The notes: generated by a model from the sequence alone, not told the origin. 64,000 nucleotides of DNA from DATJLQ01 sp035509415 (GCA_035509415.1 DATJLQ010000107.1:15506-79505); one strand, 5' to 3'. Counted from the first letter of the stretch, positions 18,766-26,967 are shown. Numbers and translations are program-made.

Positions 18766-21099
18766 CTACTCGACGTAATAGTTCTTGTAGCCGCTCGCGT
18801 AGTAGTAGCCCGAATCCGAATAATAGTACTGGGCGTGCTTCTTGAGATCGACCTGGGTCAGGCAGACGCCGGCGATGTCGGCGCCCGCCTCGACCAGCAT
18901 CTTGAGCCCGTTGAGCGCCGTCTCGCGCTTGGTCTTCTCCCACCGCACGAGATACATGGTCTTGTCGACGATGCGCACGAGCACGAGCGCGTCGGATACC
19001 GGCAGGACCGGCGGCGCGTCGATCACGACGATGTCGTAGAGCGACGAAAGGCGCGCCAAAAGCTTCTTCATCTCCTGGGAGCCCAAGAGGTCGATCGGGT
19101 TGGGCGCGCGCGAGCCCGCCGTGATGAAGTGGACGCCCGAGCGCGGATCGATCTCCACCACGTCCTCGAGCGAGGCCTGGCCCGCGAGGAAATCCGTGAG
19201 GCCGAGCTTGTTCGGATATTCGAGGTAGTTGTGCATGTTCGGATGGCGGAAGTCGCAATCGAGCACGATCGCTTTCTGGGCCGAGCGCGCGGCGGAGCAG
19301 GCGAGCGACAACGCCAACGACGTTTTCCCCTCGCCCGGCACGGACGAGGTGAGCATGATCGTGCGCGGCGGATGATCGATGCGGGTCAGCAACAGGCCCG
19401 TGCGCAGCGTTCGGATCGCCTCGCCAAAGGACGAGTTGGGCCGCTCGATCGCGATCTCGTGAGGGCGCTTGCCTTCGGCCTCGCCTTCCTTGAGGGCGGG
19501 GATCATGGCCAAGGTCGGCAAGCCGGTCGCGGACTCGATCTGGCCGAGCGAGCGGAAGCCCTGGTCGAACAGCTCGGTCACCACCGCGAGCGCCATGCCC
19601 ACGATCGCCGAGACGATGAGCGCCGCCATCACCATCAGGTTTTTCCGGGGATAATAGGGTGCCCCCGGGACCATGGCGCGCGAGATGATGCGCGCGTCGG
19701 CCTGCTGCAGGGACGAATCCTGCTGCAGGTCGGTCTCCTTGAAGCGGCTCAGGAGGGTCTCGTAGAGCTGCTTGTTGGCGTTCACCTCGCTTTGCAGCGA
19801 GCGGATGGTGACCTCGGCCTCGTTCTGCTTCTCGAGCTTCTTCTGGAGATCGTCGACCGCGGTCTGCAGGTTCTTGGTGCGGATGCGCGTGATCTGGAGC
19901 TCGTTGTCCATCTCGGCCGCGATCTTCTGCACCTCGGTCGCGATCTTCGCGCGCAGCGCATCGAGCTGCTGCTCGGTGAGCCGCACCTGGGGATGGGTAT
20001 CCTTGAATTGGGTCTTGAACTCGGAGAGCTTGCGGAGGAGCGTCGTCTCCTGGTCGCGCAGGCTCTGGATGAGCTTGTTGTTGAGCACCGCCGCCGCGGT
20101 GTCGATGTTGCCGTTCTTGAGCTGCTCCTGAACCTGGGCGTTGCGCGCTTCCGCCTCGGATAGCTTGGTGCGCGCCAGCACCAGCTCTTCGTCAAGTCGC
20201 GCGATCTGCTGCTGCGTCGTGTTGGCGCCGCCCAGGTCGACGATGCCCGACTGCTTGCGGTACGCATCCAACCGCTGCTCGGAGTCGACCATGCGCTGGC
20301 GCATCTCGTTGACGCGCTGGTTGAGCCATTCGGCGGCGCGCGAGGTCGTTTCGCCCTTCTTGGTCAGCTGGTCGAGGATGTAAAGCTCGGCGACCGTGTT
20401 CGCGGCGACGGCCGCCATGCGCGGATCGGTCGAGACGTACTGGATCGCGACCACGTGGCTGGTCTGCGACGTCACCACCGTGAGGCCGCCGAGGAAGGTG
20501 TCGATCACGCCCTGCACCAGCTCGCGGCGCTTGTCCGCCGGCGAAACATCGGCATTGGCATCCGGCGTCCCATTGGCTTCCGCGGCCGCCGTCTCGGCGC
20601 TCTTGCCGAACAGGGCCGCGCGCAGCGGGCGCGCGATATTGACCGAGATCAGGTCGCGCACGGGGTCGAGCAAGGAGGCGAACAGTCCGGGCTTGGGCGG
20701 CAGCAGGGTCGGATTGAAGAGCGGGTTGTCGACCAAGCTGAGCCGGTCGACCGCCTTCGCCGCGAGCTCGCGCGAGCCGATCACCGCCGCCTGGGTGTCG
20801 GCGGTCATCATGTCGGTGATCATGCCTTGGGCCACCGCCTGGAGCGGGATGAAATTCTGCTGGCTCTTCTGGATGATGATGCGGGCCTCGGCGCGATAGA
20901 GCGGCGTCGCCTGGTTGACGATCAGGGTCGCCATGCTGGTGATGACGAACATCACGCCCAGGATCATCAGCTTGCGGCGCTTCAGAATCCCCAGGATCCG
21001 GCGCACGTCGAACTGGCTCTCGGCCGAATTGGCGATCAGCGGCGCCGCGGCGTGCGCGCCGTCGTTGTTGGGCAAGGGAAGCCGGGTCACCGTCGTCAT
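18766..21099 (-). CDS. Wzc-like polysaccharide co-polymerase and tyrosine autokinase
   Basis: Protein of 777 aa. An N-terminal Wzz domain starts at RRILGILKRRKLMILG with TM1. A long coiled-coil periplasmic region ends in the GNVR-type segment NANKQLYETLLSRFKETDL, followed by TM2. The BY-kinase domain has Walker A PGEGKTS (about 582-590), A' LDCDFRHPN (about 610) and Walker B IVVIDAPP (about 690). The tail is a tyrosine cluster, AQYYYSDSGYYYASGYKNYY, the autophosphorylation site. The ATG at 21099 is preferred over a GC-rich extension to 21216. It controls EPS chain length and export with the Wza-like protein encoded upstream. A full-consensus sigma-54 site lies 235 bases upstream of the start. 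Confidence 0.95.
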   Translation of the reverse strand: MTTVTRLPLPNNDGAHAAAPLIANSAESQFDVRRILGILKRRKLMILGVMFVITSMATLIVNQATPLYRAEARIIIQKSQQNFIPLQAVAQGMITDMMTADTQAAVIGSRELAAKAVDRLSLVDNPLFNPTLLPPKPGLFASLLDPVRDLISVNIARPLRAALFGKSAETAAAEANGTPDANADVSPADKRRELVQGVIDTFLGGLTVVTSQTSHVVAIQYVSTDPRMAAVAANTVAELYILDQLTKKGETTSRAAEWLNQRVNEMRQRMVDSEQRLDAYRKQSGIVDLGGANTTQQQIARLDEELVLARTKLSEAEARNAQVQEQLKNGNIDTAAAVLNNKLIQSLRDQETTLLRKLSEFKTQFKDTHPQVRLTEQQLDALRAKIATEVQKIAAEMDNELQITRIRTKNLQTAVDDLQKKLEKQNEAEVTIRSLQSEVNANKQLYETLLSRFKETDLQQDSSLQQADARIISRAMVPGAPYYPRKNLMVMAALIVSAIVGMALAVVTELFDQGFRSLGQIESATGLPTLAMIPALKEGEAEGKRPHEIAIERPNSSFGEAIRTLRTGLLLTRIDHPPRTIMLTSSVPGEGKTSLALSLACSAARSAQKAIVLDCDFRHPNMHNYLEYPNKLGLTDFLAGQASLEDVVEIDPRSGVHFITAGSRAPNPIDLLGSQEMKKLLARLSSLYDIVVIDAPPVLPVSDALVLVRIVDKTMYLVRWEKTKRETALNGLKMLVEAGADIAGVCLTQVDLKKHAQYYYSDSGYYYASGYKNYYVE

Positions 21100-21405
21100 G
21101 GGCCACCTGAACTGTGCCGCGCCTCGATCATGCGCGTGGCGTCGATCCGAGCCAAGGCCTGGAAGCGGCGCACCGCCCCGGGGCTGCCGCGCGTGGCCTG
21201 CGCCCTCGCGCGCCACGCACTGCAGAATGCAAAGCAGATCGCCCGGGACCTTCGGGATCCGGCGCGAGAGGCGCGCATTTCCGCACCTTTCCCGCCCCCG
21301 CCTCGAGCCTGCCTTGACTGGCGTTGACTAAGAGCAATTCCCGTGCCAGCGCCCGCGCCCGGGACGGCTCCGAGTCGCTGGAAATAACAAGGTCAAATCA
21401 AAGGC
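21100..21405. other. Untranslated gap upstream of the wzc-like gene
   Basis: 306 bases between the wza-like stop and the wzc-like start, unusual in an otherwise tight operon. It contains the sigma-54 consensus at 21334-21348 on the minus strand, leaving a leader of about 220 bases before the ATG. No supported small gene was found in it. Confidence 0.6.
21334..21348 (-). promoter_or_regulatory. Sigma-54 (-24/-12) promoter, full consensus
   Basis: Read on the minus strand, the sequence is TGGCACG-GGAA-TTGC followed by T, an exact match to TGGCACG-N4-TTGCW. GG is at 21347-21346 and GC at 21335-21334, so initiation would be near 21322. It would drive the wzc-like gene and the anchored protein independently of the upstream part of the operon. 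No sigma-54 activator gene is visible in the window. Confidence 0.7.
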
Positions 21406-22257
21406 TTAGAAAACTCGACGTTCGACCGTGATGGTGTCGCCGGGCAGCACCGGATCGTCCGGCATGGCATCCTCGGTCTCCTTCGAATCCTGCCCCGAGC
21501 GCACGACCTCGAGCGGCGATTCGCGCGCGCGCCGGGTGTAGCCGCCGGCGATCGCGACCGCCTGGCGCATGGTCAGGCCGGAGACGTAGGGGTAGCTGCC
21601 GGGCTTGCCGATCTCGCCCAGAATGTAGAAGGGCCGGTAGTTGAGCACCTGGACGCTGACCTTGGCGTTGACCAGGAAGCTCTTGTCGTACGCCGCGGTG
21701 ACGCTTTGCTGGAGCTCGGCGACCGTGTGGCCTTCGGCCTTGAGCGGGCCGATCAAAGGCAGCGTGATGTTGCCGTTGCCGTCGACCTCGAATTTGCCCG
21801 AGAGGTCGGGCTGGCCGAAGATCGCGACCTGGAGCTGGTCGCCGGTGCCGAGCTTGTATTCGGTCGTGACCTTGCCCGCGCCGGCTTCGCTTTTGCCCGC
21901 TGCGGCGGGCTTGGCGCCGGACGCGGCGGTCTCCGCCGATCCGGTCTTGGCGCCGCCTTCCGTCGAGGCGGTCTCGGTTGCGGCCGGCGCCGAGCTCGTC
22001 GCGGGCGCGTTGGTCGTGACCGAGCCCGCGTCCGCGCTTTCCGTTTGCGGCGCCTCGACCATCTTGAGCGAGTGCGTCTCGGCCTGGATCGACGATCCGC
22101 CGCCGCAACCCGCGAGCGCCAGGACCGCCACGAGGCCGGCGGCCGGAGCGAGGGCGCGCCACCACGGCGGCAGCTTGGCGACCGGCCGCTTGACGAAGCA
22201 AAACGCGTTTGAGCTTTTCATCGGTGTCATAGTCCGCTTCTCGTTTGACATGCACAA
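21406..22257 (-). CDS. Wza-like polysaccharide export lipoprotein
   Basis: Outer-membrane export protein of up to 283 aa. The signal peptide ends in the lipobox LALAGC (Cys51 from the first ATG). An Ala/Glu/Thr-rich linker (about 55-120) follows, then the Poly_export domain beginning YKLGTGDQLQVAIFGQPDL and a SLBB-like domain at VLNYRPFYILGEIGKPGSYPY... through LPGDTITVERRVF. The length is shorter than E. coli Wza and lacks its C-terminal amphipathic helix, as in many alphaproteobacterial homologues. Starts at 22257, 22251, 22230 and 22221 are all in frame; the N-terminus is therefore uncertain. It lies 12 bases after the beta-barrel gene. Confidence 0.92.
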   Translation of the reverse strand: MCMSNEKRTMTPMKSSNAFCFVKRPVAKLPPWWRALAPAAGLVAVLALAGCGGGSSIQAETHSLKMVEAPQTESADAGSVTTNAPATSSAPAATETASTEGGAKTGSAETAASGAKPAAAGKSEAGAGKVTTEYKLGTGDQLQVAIFGQPDLSGKFEVDGNGNITLPLIGPLKAEGHTVAELQQSVTAAYDKSFLVNAKVSVQVLNYRPFYILGEIGKPGSYPYVSGLTMRQAVAIAGGYTRRARESPLEVVRSGQDSKETEDAMPDDPVLPGDTITVERRVF

Positions 22258-22269
22258 CTTACAAATCCG

Positions 22270-23586
22270 TCACATCTGGGCGACCAGCGTGAGGATGATC
22301 TGATTGGTATCGTAGTTCAGGGTCGCGACCGACGCCGACGTCGCGCTGAACGTGTACTGGGCGCCGGCGCGCAGGTATTCGCTGATGTACCAGCTGACGC
22401 CGAGCGAGAAGGGAAAGGACTCCTGCGTCACGTTCGAGCCCTGGCCGGTGATGTCGGTCTGGCTCAATCCGGCCTGGACGAACGCGATGACGTTGTACGC
22501 CGCCTCGTAGTCGAGGTGCAGGCTGCCGGTGTTGGTGACGGCAAGACCCTGCGGGATGCCGGCCGCGAGCGTGCCCTGCAGATCCTGGCTCGTCTGCGTG
22601 AGCGAGCCGGTAAGCGAGAACAGCGGGTCGATGTTCCACACGAACGACCCGAGCTCGGCGAGGCCGCCCACGTTCTGCTGCGTCTTCGCGAAGTACGCGT
22701 CGTAGAAATAGCCGAGCCCGAGCTCGAGATAGATGTCCGCGGTGGCGTCGTACTGGATGCCCCACAGACCCTGATAGACCTGCTTGTCGTGGTTGGCGCC
22801 CGAGAGATCGACCCGGTGCTGGTAGGAGTCGATTTCGTAGCTCGGTTGGAAGAAGTAGGTCCAGCCGCCGCCGGTCTCGTAGCCGAAGCGATTGCTGACG
22901 TTGAGCGCGTAGTAGTTCAAGTAGCTGTTGTCGGTGCCGGCGACGTCCTGGTTCTGATAATAGTCGCCGCGAATCGTCGCGGTGCCGATGAACGGGCTCG
23001 TGCTGTATTGCGGCACGATGGTGACGAAGTTATCCTGAACGTAAGAGACCGGATAGGCGCGGCCCGGGCTGTTGAGCGCGGTTCGCGGGATGTGGGCGCG
23101 CGAGGTTCCACCGCGCACCGCGATGCTCGACTCCGCGTTGAGGTCGCGGCTCGTCGTGCCGGTGATGCTATAATCTTCGTAGTTCTCCGAGTGAAAGATC
23201 ATGTAGCGCCCGATATCCGCGGTCGCGCTCAGGCTCATCGCGGTATCGAACGCGTTCTCCGCCAGATCGAGGCGCGGCTTCATGTCGTCGATGATGTCGG
23301 CCGTGTGCGTCTGGTCGGCGAAAATATTGTCGTTGTACTGCGTGTCGTTTTCGACCGCCGCATGGATCGACATGCTGCCGAGCTCGAGACCGATCGGACT
23401 GAAATCCGCGTGCGGCCGCGCGCCGACCTGCGATTGCTTTGCCGGAACGTCCGACGTGAAGATAACGTCCTCTTGCTGCGGAGTCGCAATCGATGCCGAC
23501 TGCCCGAAGGCCCGTCCGGCATCTGCCACGCATCCCACCGCCACCAGGAACGATACGATCCGCCAGAACCGCTTACCCGTCCCCAC
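22270..23586 (-). CDS. Outer-membrane beta-barrel protein of EPS locus
   Basis: Secreted protein of 438 aa with a signal peptide (IVSFLVAVGCVADAGRAFG, cleavage near residue 29). The mature part is rich in alternating aromatic and polar strands with Asn/Asp/Gly turns and no long helices, ending in QIILTLVAQM, whose pattern resembles the terminal strand of an outer-membrane barrel. It resembles BBP2-type barrel proteins found with exosortase/EPS clusters. The GTG at 23586 is preceded by AAGGAGCAGGA. It may form or assist the outer-membrane route for polysaccharide. Family identity rests on architecture and context. Confidence 0.78.
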   Translation of the reverse strand: MGTGKRFWRIVSFLVAVGCVADAGRAFGQSASIATPQQEDVIFTSDVPAKQSQVGARPHADFSPIGLELGSMSIHAAVENDTQYNDNIFADQTHTADIIDDMKPRLDLAENAFDTAMSLSATADIGRYMIFHSENYEDYSITGTTSRDLNAESSIAVRGGTSRAHIPRTALNSPGRAYPVSYVQDNFVTIVPQYSTSPFIGTATIRGDYYQNQDVAGTDNSYLNYYALNVSNRFGYETGGGWTYFFQPSYEIDSYQHRVDLSGANHDKQVYQGLWGIQYDATADIYLELGLGYFYDAYFAKTQQNVGGLAELGSFVWNIDPLFSLTGSLTQTSQDLQGTLAAGIPQGLAVTNTGSLHLDYEAAYNVIAFVQAGLSQTDITGQGSNVTQESFPFSLGVSWYISEYLRAGAQYTFSATSASVATLNYDTNQIILTLVAQM

Positions 23587-23657
23587 TCCTGCTCCTTCGG
23601 TTCATTGTCCCTGGCGACGCGCGGCTCGGTGCCCACCCGAGCGCGCGATCACGCCGC

Positions 23658-25040
23658 TCAGAAAGTGCTCGCCGAGCACGTCGCGCAAGTTACCGTCGGG
23701 GTCGACGGCGGCGGCGGCGGTTCGGGTGGCTGCTCCTTGGGCGGTCCCGGAGGCTGCGGGCCCGGAGGCGTGCCGGGAGGCGGCGGTCCGGGCGGATTCT
23801 GAATCACCGGCTCGCCCGCCTTCGGCGGCTGGGTCAGGTTGACCGCCTGGTTGAAGATCTTGCCCTCCATGTCGAGGGTCGAGGTCGCGGGCGTCAAGAG
23901 CGGCGGCTTATCCGCCGGCTCGGCGATGATCGCGACGATGTAGGTCTCCTGGCCGCCGGTCTTGGGCGGCAGCCAGCCGATACCGAGATGCTGCTCGTTG
24001 ACCGAGGTCTGGAGCGTGAGCGCGCCCGCCGTGGTCGAGCCCACGTCATTGCTCGGCAGGCCCGGCCCAGGACCGCCACCAGGAGGACCGCCACCAGGAG
24101 GGCCGCCGCCGGGCGGAGCCGCCTGGTGCGCGACGATGCCGCCGCTGACGCCGAAGCTGTTCGAGCCCGCGCTCGAGCCGCCCGGCCCGCCCGGGCCACC
24201 CGGCTTGAGGTCCTTGTTTGTGAGATAGGCGCGCTCGAGCCAATGGCTCGGGTCTTCCTCGGCCAGCGCCACTCGGGTGCTGTTGACCGAGACCGCGGCG
24301 CCGAACGGCGCCTTCGCCGTTTCGGGCTGGCCTAGATCGTCGGTGATCATGATCACGCGCCACTGGCCGTTGGGCAACGCGTCCTGGAAGTTGCGCACGC
24401 CCTCGATCCCGGTTTCCATCAGGGGATCGGTACCGGGGCGATGGATGCCCTTCATATCGACGCCCTTGAGGCGGCGATCGTCGACCGTGACCATCTCGAA
24501 GCCCGAGGGCGGGTCGGCGTCGCGCGGACCGAACTTCCACGCCTTGTCGCCCGCGAGCGGGTGGAATTGCTTGTCCACCGTCACCTTGGTGATGGTGCTG
24601 CCCTGGAACAGCGACTTCGCCTGGTCGGTCACTTTCTGCGACAGCGCCAAGAGCTTTTGCGGGTCCTGCCCCTCGGGCGTGTTGCGCAGCGCGGTGACCA
24701 GCGCGATCGCGCGATCGGTCGTCCCCTCGGTGCTGAACTTATCGCCGGCGAGGTACTTCTTGACCTTCTCCATCCCCTCGGACGTGCCGGCGATGAGGCC
24801 CTTGACCACGTCCTCGGGCACCACGTCCTTCTTGGTCTTGTCCTTCGCGGCCGACGCGTCGGCGGCGTTGTTGGACGCGGCCGGGGTCTTGGCCGGGGCG
24901 GCATTGCTGGTCGAGGCGGGGGCGGCCGCGGCATAAGCGCTGCCGTCGAGCGCAAAGCACACGAGGCCGGCGACGCCGAGCAAGGCGGCGGCGGTGCAAA
25001 GGAGCGACGCGCGAATATTTCGCTTTTCCAAGTTCATCAC
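23658..25040 (-). CDS. Secreted Pro/Gly-rich protein of unknown function
   Basis: I do not recognise the family. The 460-aa protein has a signal peptide (about 10-38), an Ala/Thr/Lys linker, a structured middle domain (about 70-270) containing WKFGPRDADPP, NFQDALPNGQWRVIMITDD and HWLERAYLTNKD, then a collagen-like low-complexity stretch built on GPPGG repeats, a second domain (LHIGW-like strands, TYIVAIIAEP) and a Pro-rich tail ending with a CATC pair. It is first in the export operon. It may be a periplasmic or surface accessory to the EPS machinery. The paired cysteines in the tail could form a disulphide. Confidence 0.72.
   Translation of the reverse strand: MMNLEKRNIRASLLCTAAALLGVAGLVCFALDGSAYAAAAPASTSNAAPAKTPAASNNAADASAAKDKTKKDVVPEDVVKGLIAGTSEGMEKVKKYLAGDKFSTEGTTDRAIALVTALRNTPEGQDPQKLLALSQKVTDQAKSLFQGSTITKVTVDKQFHPLAGDKAWKFGPRDADPPSGFEMVTVDDRRLKGVDMKGIHRPGTDPLMETGIEGVRNFQDALPNGQWRVIMITDDLGQPETAKAPFGAAVSVNSTRVALAEEDPSHWLERAYLTNKDLKPGGPGGPGGSSAGSNSFGVSGGIVAHQAAPPGGGPPGGGPPGGGPGPGLPSNDVGSTTAGALTLQTSVNEQHLGIGWLPPKTGGQETYIVAIIAEPADKPPLLTPATSTLDMEGKIFNQAVNLTQPPKAGEPVIQNPPGPPPPGTPPGPQPPGPPKEQPPEPPPPPSTPTVTCATCSASTF
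24069..24113. repeat. 15-bp tandem repeat coding for Pro/Gly repeats
   Basis: AGGACCGCCACCAGG occurs at 24069-24083 and again at 24084-24098, with a diverged third copy at 24099-24113. On the coding (minus) strand it encodes the GPPGG repeats of the secreted protein. Two exact copies suggest recent slippage. Confidence 0.9.
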
Positions 25041-25091
25041 GGCAGTCTACTCCGTAAGAGCACAGGCAACGGCCGATTCTTCCCCGATTCA

Positions 25092-25120
25092 CTTATACGC
25101 GTCCGGCCGACTCCTGGCAA
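25092..25120 (-). promoter_or_regulatory. Candidate sigma-70 promoter of the EPS export operon
   Basis: On the minus strand TTGCCA (25120-25115), a 17-base spacer and TATAAG (25097-25092) match 5 of 6 bases each. Initiation would be near 25085, 45 bases before the ATG at 25040. A sigma-54-like GGGC-GC-N5-TTGC arrangement (25131-25117) overlaps the -35 box but fits that consensus less well. Confidence 0.5.
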
Positions 25121-25316
25121 GGAAAGCGCCCGAACTGGGGCGAGTCCGGCGCTAATTTCCCTTATCCATGCATAGGTTGGGCCGAATGGGCCGGGATCAA
25201 TGGGGCATGGGGTCGCGCCGCCGCGGAGTCGTGCTTTGAGGGGTCAATAGCCCGGGAATCCGGGCTCGATCCCGCCCCAGACTCCCAACTCTTCAACGTG
25301 TGGGGGAGAATTAATA

Positions 25317-25343
25317 TCGCCAATACAAAATGTTGAATGGCGA
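25317..25343. repeat. Gapped inverted repeat TCGCCA-N15-TGGCGA
   Basis: TCGCCA (25317-25322) and TGGCGA (25338-25343) are perfect inverse copies separated by an AT-rich 15-base spacer. The centre-to-centre distance is 21 bases, about two helical turns, as expected for a dimeric regulator site. It lies about 280 bases upstream of the export operon start. Confidence 0.4.
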
Positions 25344-25437
25344 CTCGGAGAGCTTGGATTCGCTCGCAGGAACAGCGCTCTTCGAGCTTTTCGGCGCCCG
25401 GAAGGGGCCACGCCACCCATGCGCGCGGGTGCGGCGG

Positions 25438-25472
25438 ATTCGCAAATTGCCGCGCGGGAATTCGCAAAATGC
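25438..25472. repeat. Direct repeat ATTCGCAAANTGC, 22-base period
   Basis: ATTCGCAAATTGC (25438-25450) and ATTCGCAAAATGC (25460-25472) differ at one base and are offset by 22 bases, two helical turns. A weaker relative, GATCGCAAATAAT, follows near 25557. The arrangement suggests tandem activator sites, but no regulator is known. Confidence 0.4.
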
Positions 25473-25635
25473 GTCGCGTCCGGCGCGCGGACCCCCTGCC
25501 GCGCCATCGCGGCGGGGCAAGAAAAACCGCGCTTCCGGACCGGCTCATGGGCGCCGATCGCAAATAATCGAAATAATAACGAGCAAAGATCGGGCCGCGG
25601 CGACCGATGCGCGCGCGTTTTATTGGAGACGCCCG

Positions 25636-25654
25636 GACCGCCCCCGGGGCGGTC
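25636..25654. terminator. Hairpin downstream of the hprK-like/pqqD-like pair
   Basis: GACCGCCCC (25636-25644) and GGGGCGGTC (25646-25654) are perfect 9-base inverse copies around a single base, 30 bases past the pqqD-like stop. The practical stem is about 7 bp with a small loop. No T-run follows. Confidence 0.5.
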
Positions 25655-25684
25655 GGCCATGGGCGATGGGCTTCCGCGCGCGGC

Positions 25685-25954
25685 TCAGGGGACCTCGAGG
25701 ATCAGGCCGCGCGCCTCGAAATCCGCCAACGCCGCCGCCAGATCCTGGGCGAGCCGCTCCGAGGGCGCGTCGGGGAACGCCTCGGCGAACACGGCGCGGC
25801 AGGATTCGATCGTCTGCGGCTCCTGAAGGAGGCGCCACAAGCCGCTCGTGACCGCGTCGAGATAGAACACCTCGCGCCCCTCGCCATCGACCAGGAAAAT
25901 CTCGCCCTCGAGCGCGGTCTCGCGTACGGCCGGGTTGCGCAGATAGCGCGTCAT
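25685..25954 (-). CDS. PqqD-like protein
   Basis: Small 89-aa protein with the PqqD fold pattern: GEIFLVDGEGREVFYLDAV, then SGLWRLLQEPQTI and a helical C-terminus ending FEARGLILEV. In peptide-modification systems PqqD-type domains bind a precursor peptide's leader. Its ATG overlaps the stop of the HprK-like kinase gene by four bases (ATGA), so the two are translationally coupled. As I recall, this pair defines the HPr-rel-A gene set, whose substrate is unknown. I see no precursor peptide gene next to it. Confidence 0.83.
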   Translation of the reverse strand: MTRYLRNPAVRETALEGEIFLVDGEGREVFYLDAVTSGLWRLLQEPQTIESCRAVFAEAFPDAPSERLAQDLAAALADFEARGLILEVP

Positions 25955-26967
25955 GACGGCACCTTGGCGTCGCGCGCGCCGAGCGTGGAGACGGCGCCGA
26001 ACGCGGCCTCGATCAGCGCCGCCGCCTCGGCGCTGCGGCCATAGACGAGGCGGTAGCCCGGCACGCGCGCGGCGAAGCCGATCATGATCGCGAGCACGCG
26101 CTCGGCGTCGAGTTGGGGCGCGAAGCTCTGGCGCACGAGCTCGCGCACCACCTGGCCGCTCGCCGCGGGCTCGAGCGAGGCGGAGGCGCCGGGCACGCGC
26201 TCGAGCAGCACGAACGCCGCGAGCGGCGCCTCGGCGCCGAAGCGCGCGGCCTCGCCGGGCTTGAGGCGAAGGCGCACCGCCTCGCCGTCGCCCACATGGG
26301 CGCGCGCCTGGACGAAACGCGCGAAGCCGGGCGCCGCGTCGTCGGGCAGCGGAAGGCGCAGCTTGTGGGTGAGCGGCAGCGAAATGCCCCGATCGCCGCC
26401 GCGCGCGTCGGGCGCAAGCAGGATGCGGTCATCGCCGAACGAGCGCAACCCGCGGGCAACGAGATGAGCCGCGAGCGTGCTCTTGCCCGCGTTCGTCGAG
26501 CCGAGCGTGAGCACGAGCCCGCGCGGCGTACGCGTGGCCGCGGCGTGGAGGCAGACGAGTCCGGGATCCCGCGCGAGATAAGCGGCGATCAACGCGCCGA
26601 TGAGGCCGAGGGCGGCTCCTTCGGCGTCGATATAGTCGGTGACCGCCGGGACGGGCGTGCGTTGGTCGACGCGCACGCCGTCGGCGAGCGTCTCGATCGC
26701 GACGTCGACCGGCTCGGCCGGATCGTCGCGCGCGAGGCCGAGCGCGGGCCAGGCCGAGAGAACCTCCGCCGCGGCCGCCCCCAGGCGCTCGAAGCCGCGC
26801 ACGCGAATCGGCCGCACGGGCGCGCGGAAGAGATGCACCTCGGGGAGATCGGGCACGGCGCGCCCGGACGCGAAATCGCGCGCCAGCGCCTCCAGGGGAA
26901 CGCGCCGCTCCAGGGGCACGATCGGCTCCGCGCCGGCGACAAGGTCCATGGGATCGACAATGGCCAT
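25951..26967 (-). CDS. HprK-related serine kinase-like protein
   Basis: Protein of about 338 aa related to the C-terminal kinase domain of HPr kinase/phosphorylase. The Walker A loop is GSTNAGKST, preceded by VCLHAAATRTPRGLVLTLG and followed by HLVARGLRSFGDDRILL, the usual P-loop then acidic-strand order. The N-terminal half is not HprK-like. I chose the ATG at 26967 (MAIVDPMDL); 26949 and a longer form to 27075 are possible. The DNA around the start is repetitive. It overlaps the pqqD-like gene by four bases. It may phosphorylate a carrier or peptide rather than HPr. No HPr gene is in the window. Confidence 0.8.
   Translation of the reverse strand: MAIVDPMDLVAGAEPIVPLERRVPLEALARDFASGRAVPDLPEVHLFRAPVRPIRVRGFERLGAAAAEVLSAWPALGLARDDPAEPVDVAIETLADGVRVDQRTPVPAVTDYIDAEGAALGLIGALIAAYLARDPGLVCLHAAATRTPRGLVLTLGSTNAGKSTLAAHLVARGLRSFGDDRILLAPDARGGDRGISLPLTHKLRLPLPDDAAPGFARFVQARAHVGDGEAVRLRLKPGEAARFGAEAPLAAFVLLERVPGASASLEPAASGQVVRELVRQSFAPQLDAERVLAIMIGFAARVPGYRLVYGRSAEAAALIEAAFGAVSTLGARDAKVPS

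Larger units (their letters stand above)
25041..25684. other. Long intergenic region upstream of the export operon
   Basis: About 640 bases with no supportable gene, flanked by the export operon start (minus) and the end of the pqqD-like gene. It is more AT-rich than its surroundings around 25310-25345 and 25560-25600. It holds a sigma-70-like promoter, an inverted repeat, a direct repeat spaced 22 bases apart and a 9-bp hairpin, each listed separately. The size and repeats suggest a regulated control region. Confidence 0.65.

Noticed and set aside
23658..25040. PEP-CTERM sorting signal in the Pro/Gly-rich secreted protein
   Set aside because: The C-terminus ends in CATCSASTF with no VPEP motif, membrane helix or basic tail, and no exosortase gene is in the window.
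25244..25310. tRNA-like stretch near GGGATCGAGCCCGG on the minus strand
   Set aside because: No 7-bp acceptor stem or anticodon arm can be folded around it; it is just a GC-rich palindrome-prone segment.
25162..25660. Minus-strand open frames in the long intergenic region
   Set aside because: No ribosome-binding site, no family pattern, and Arg/Pro-rich composition typical of chance frames in GC-rich DNA.
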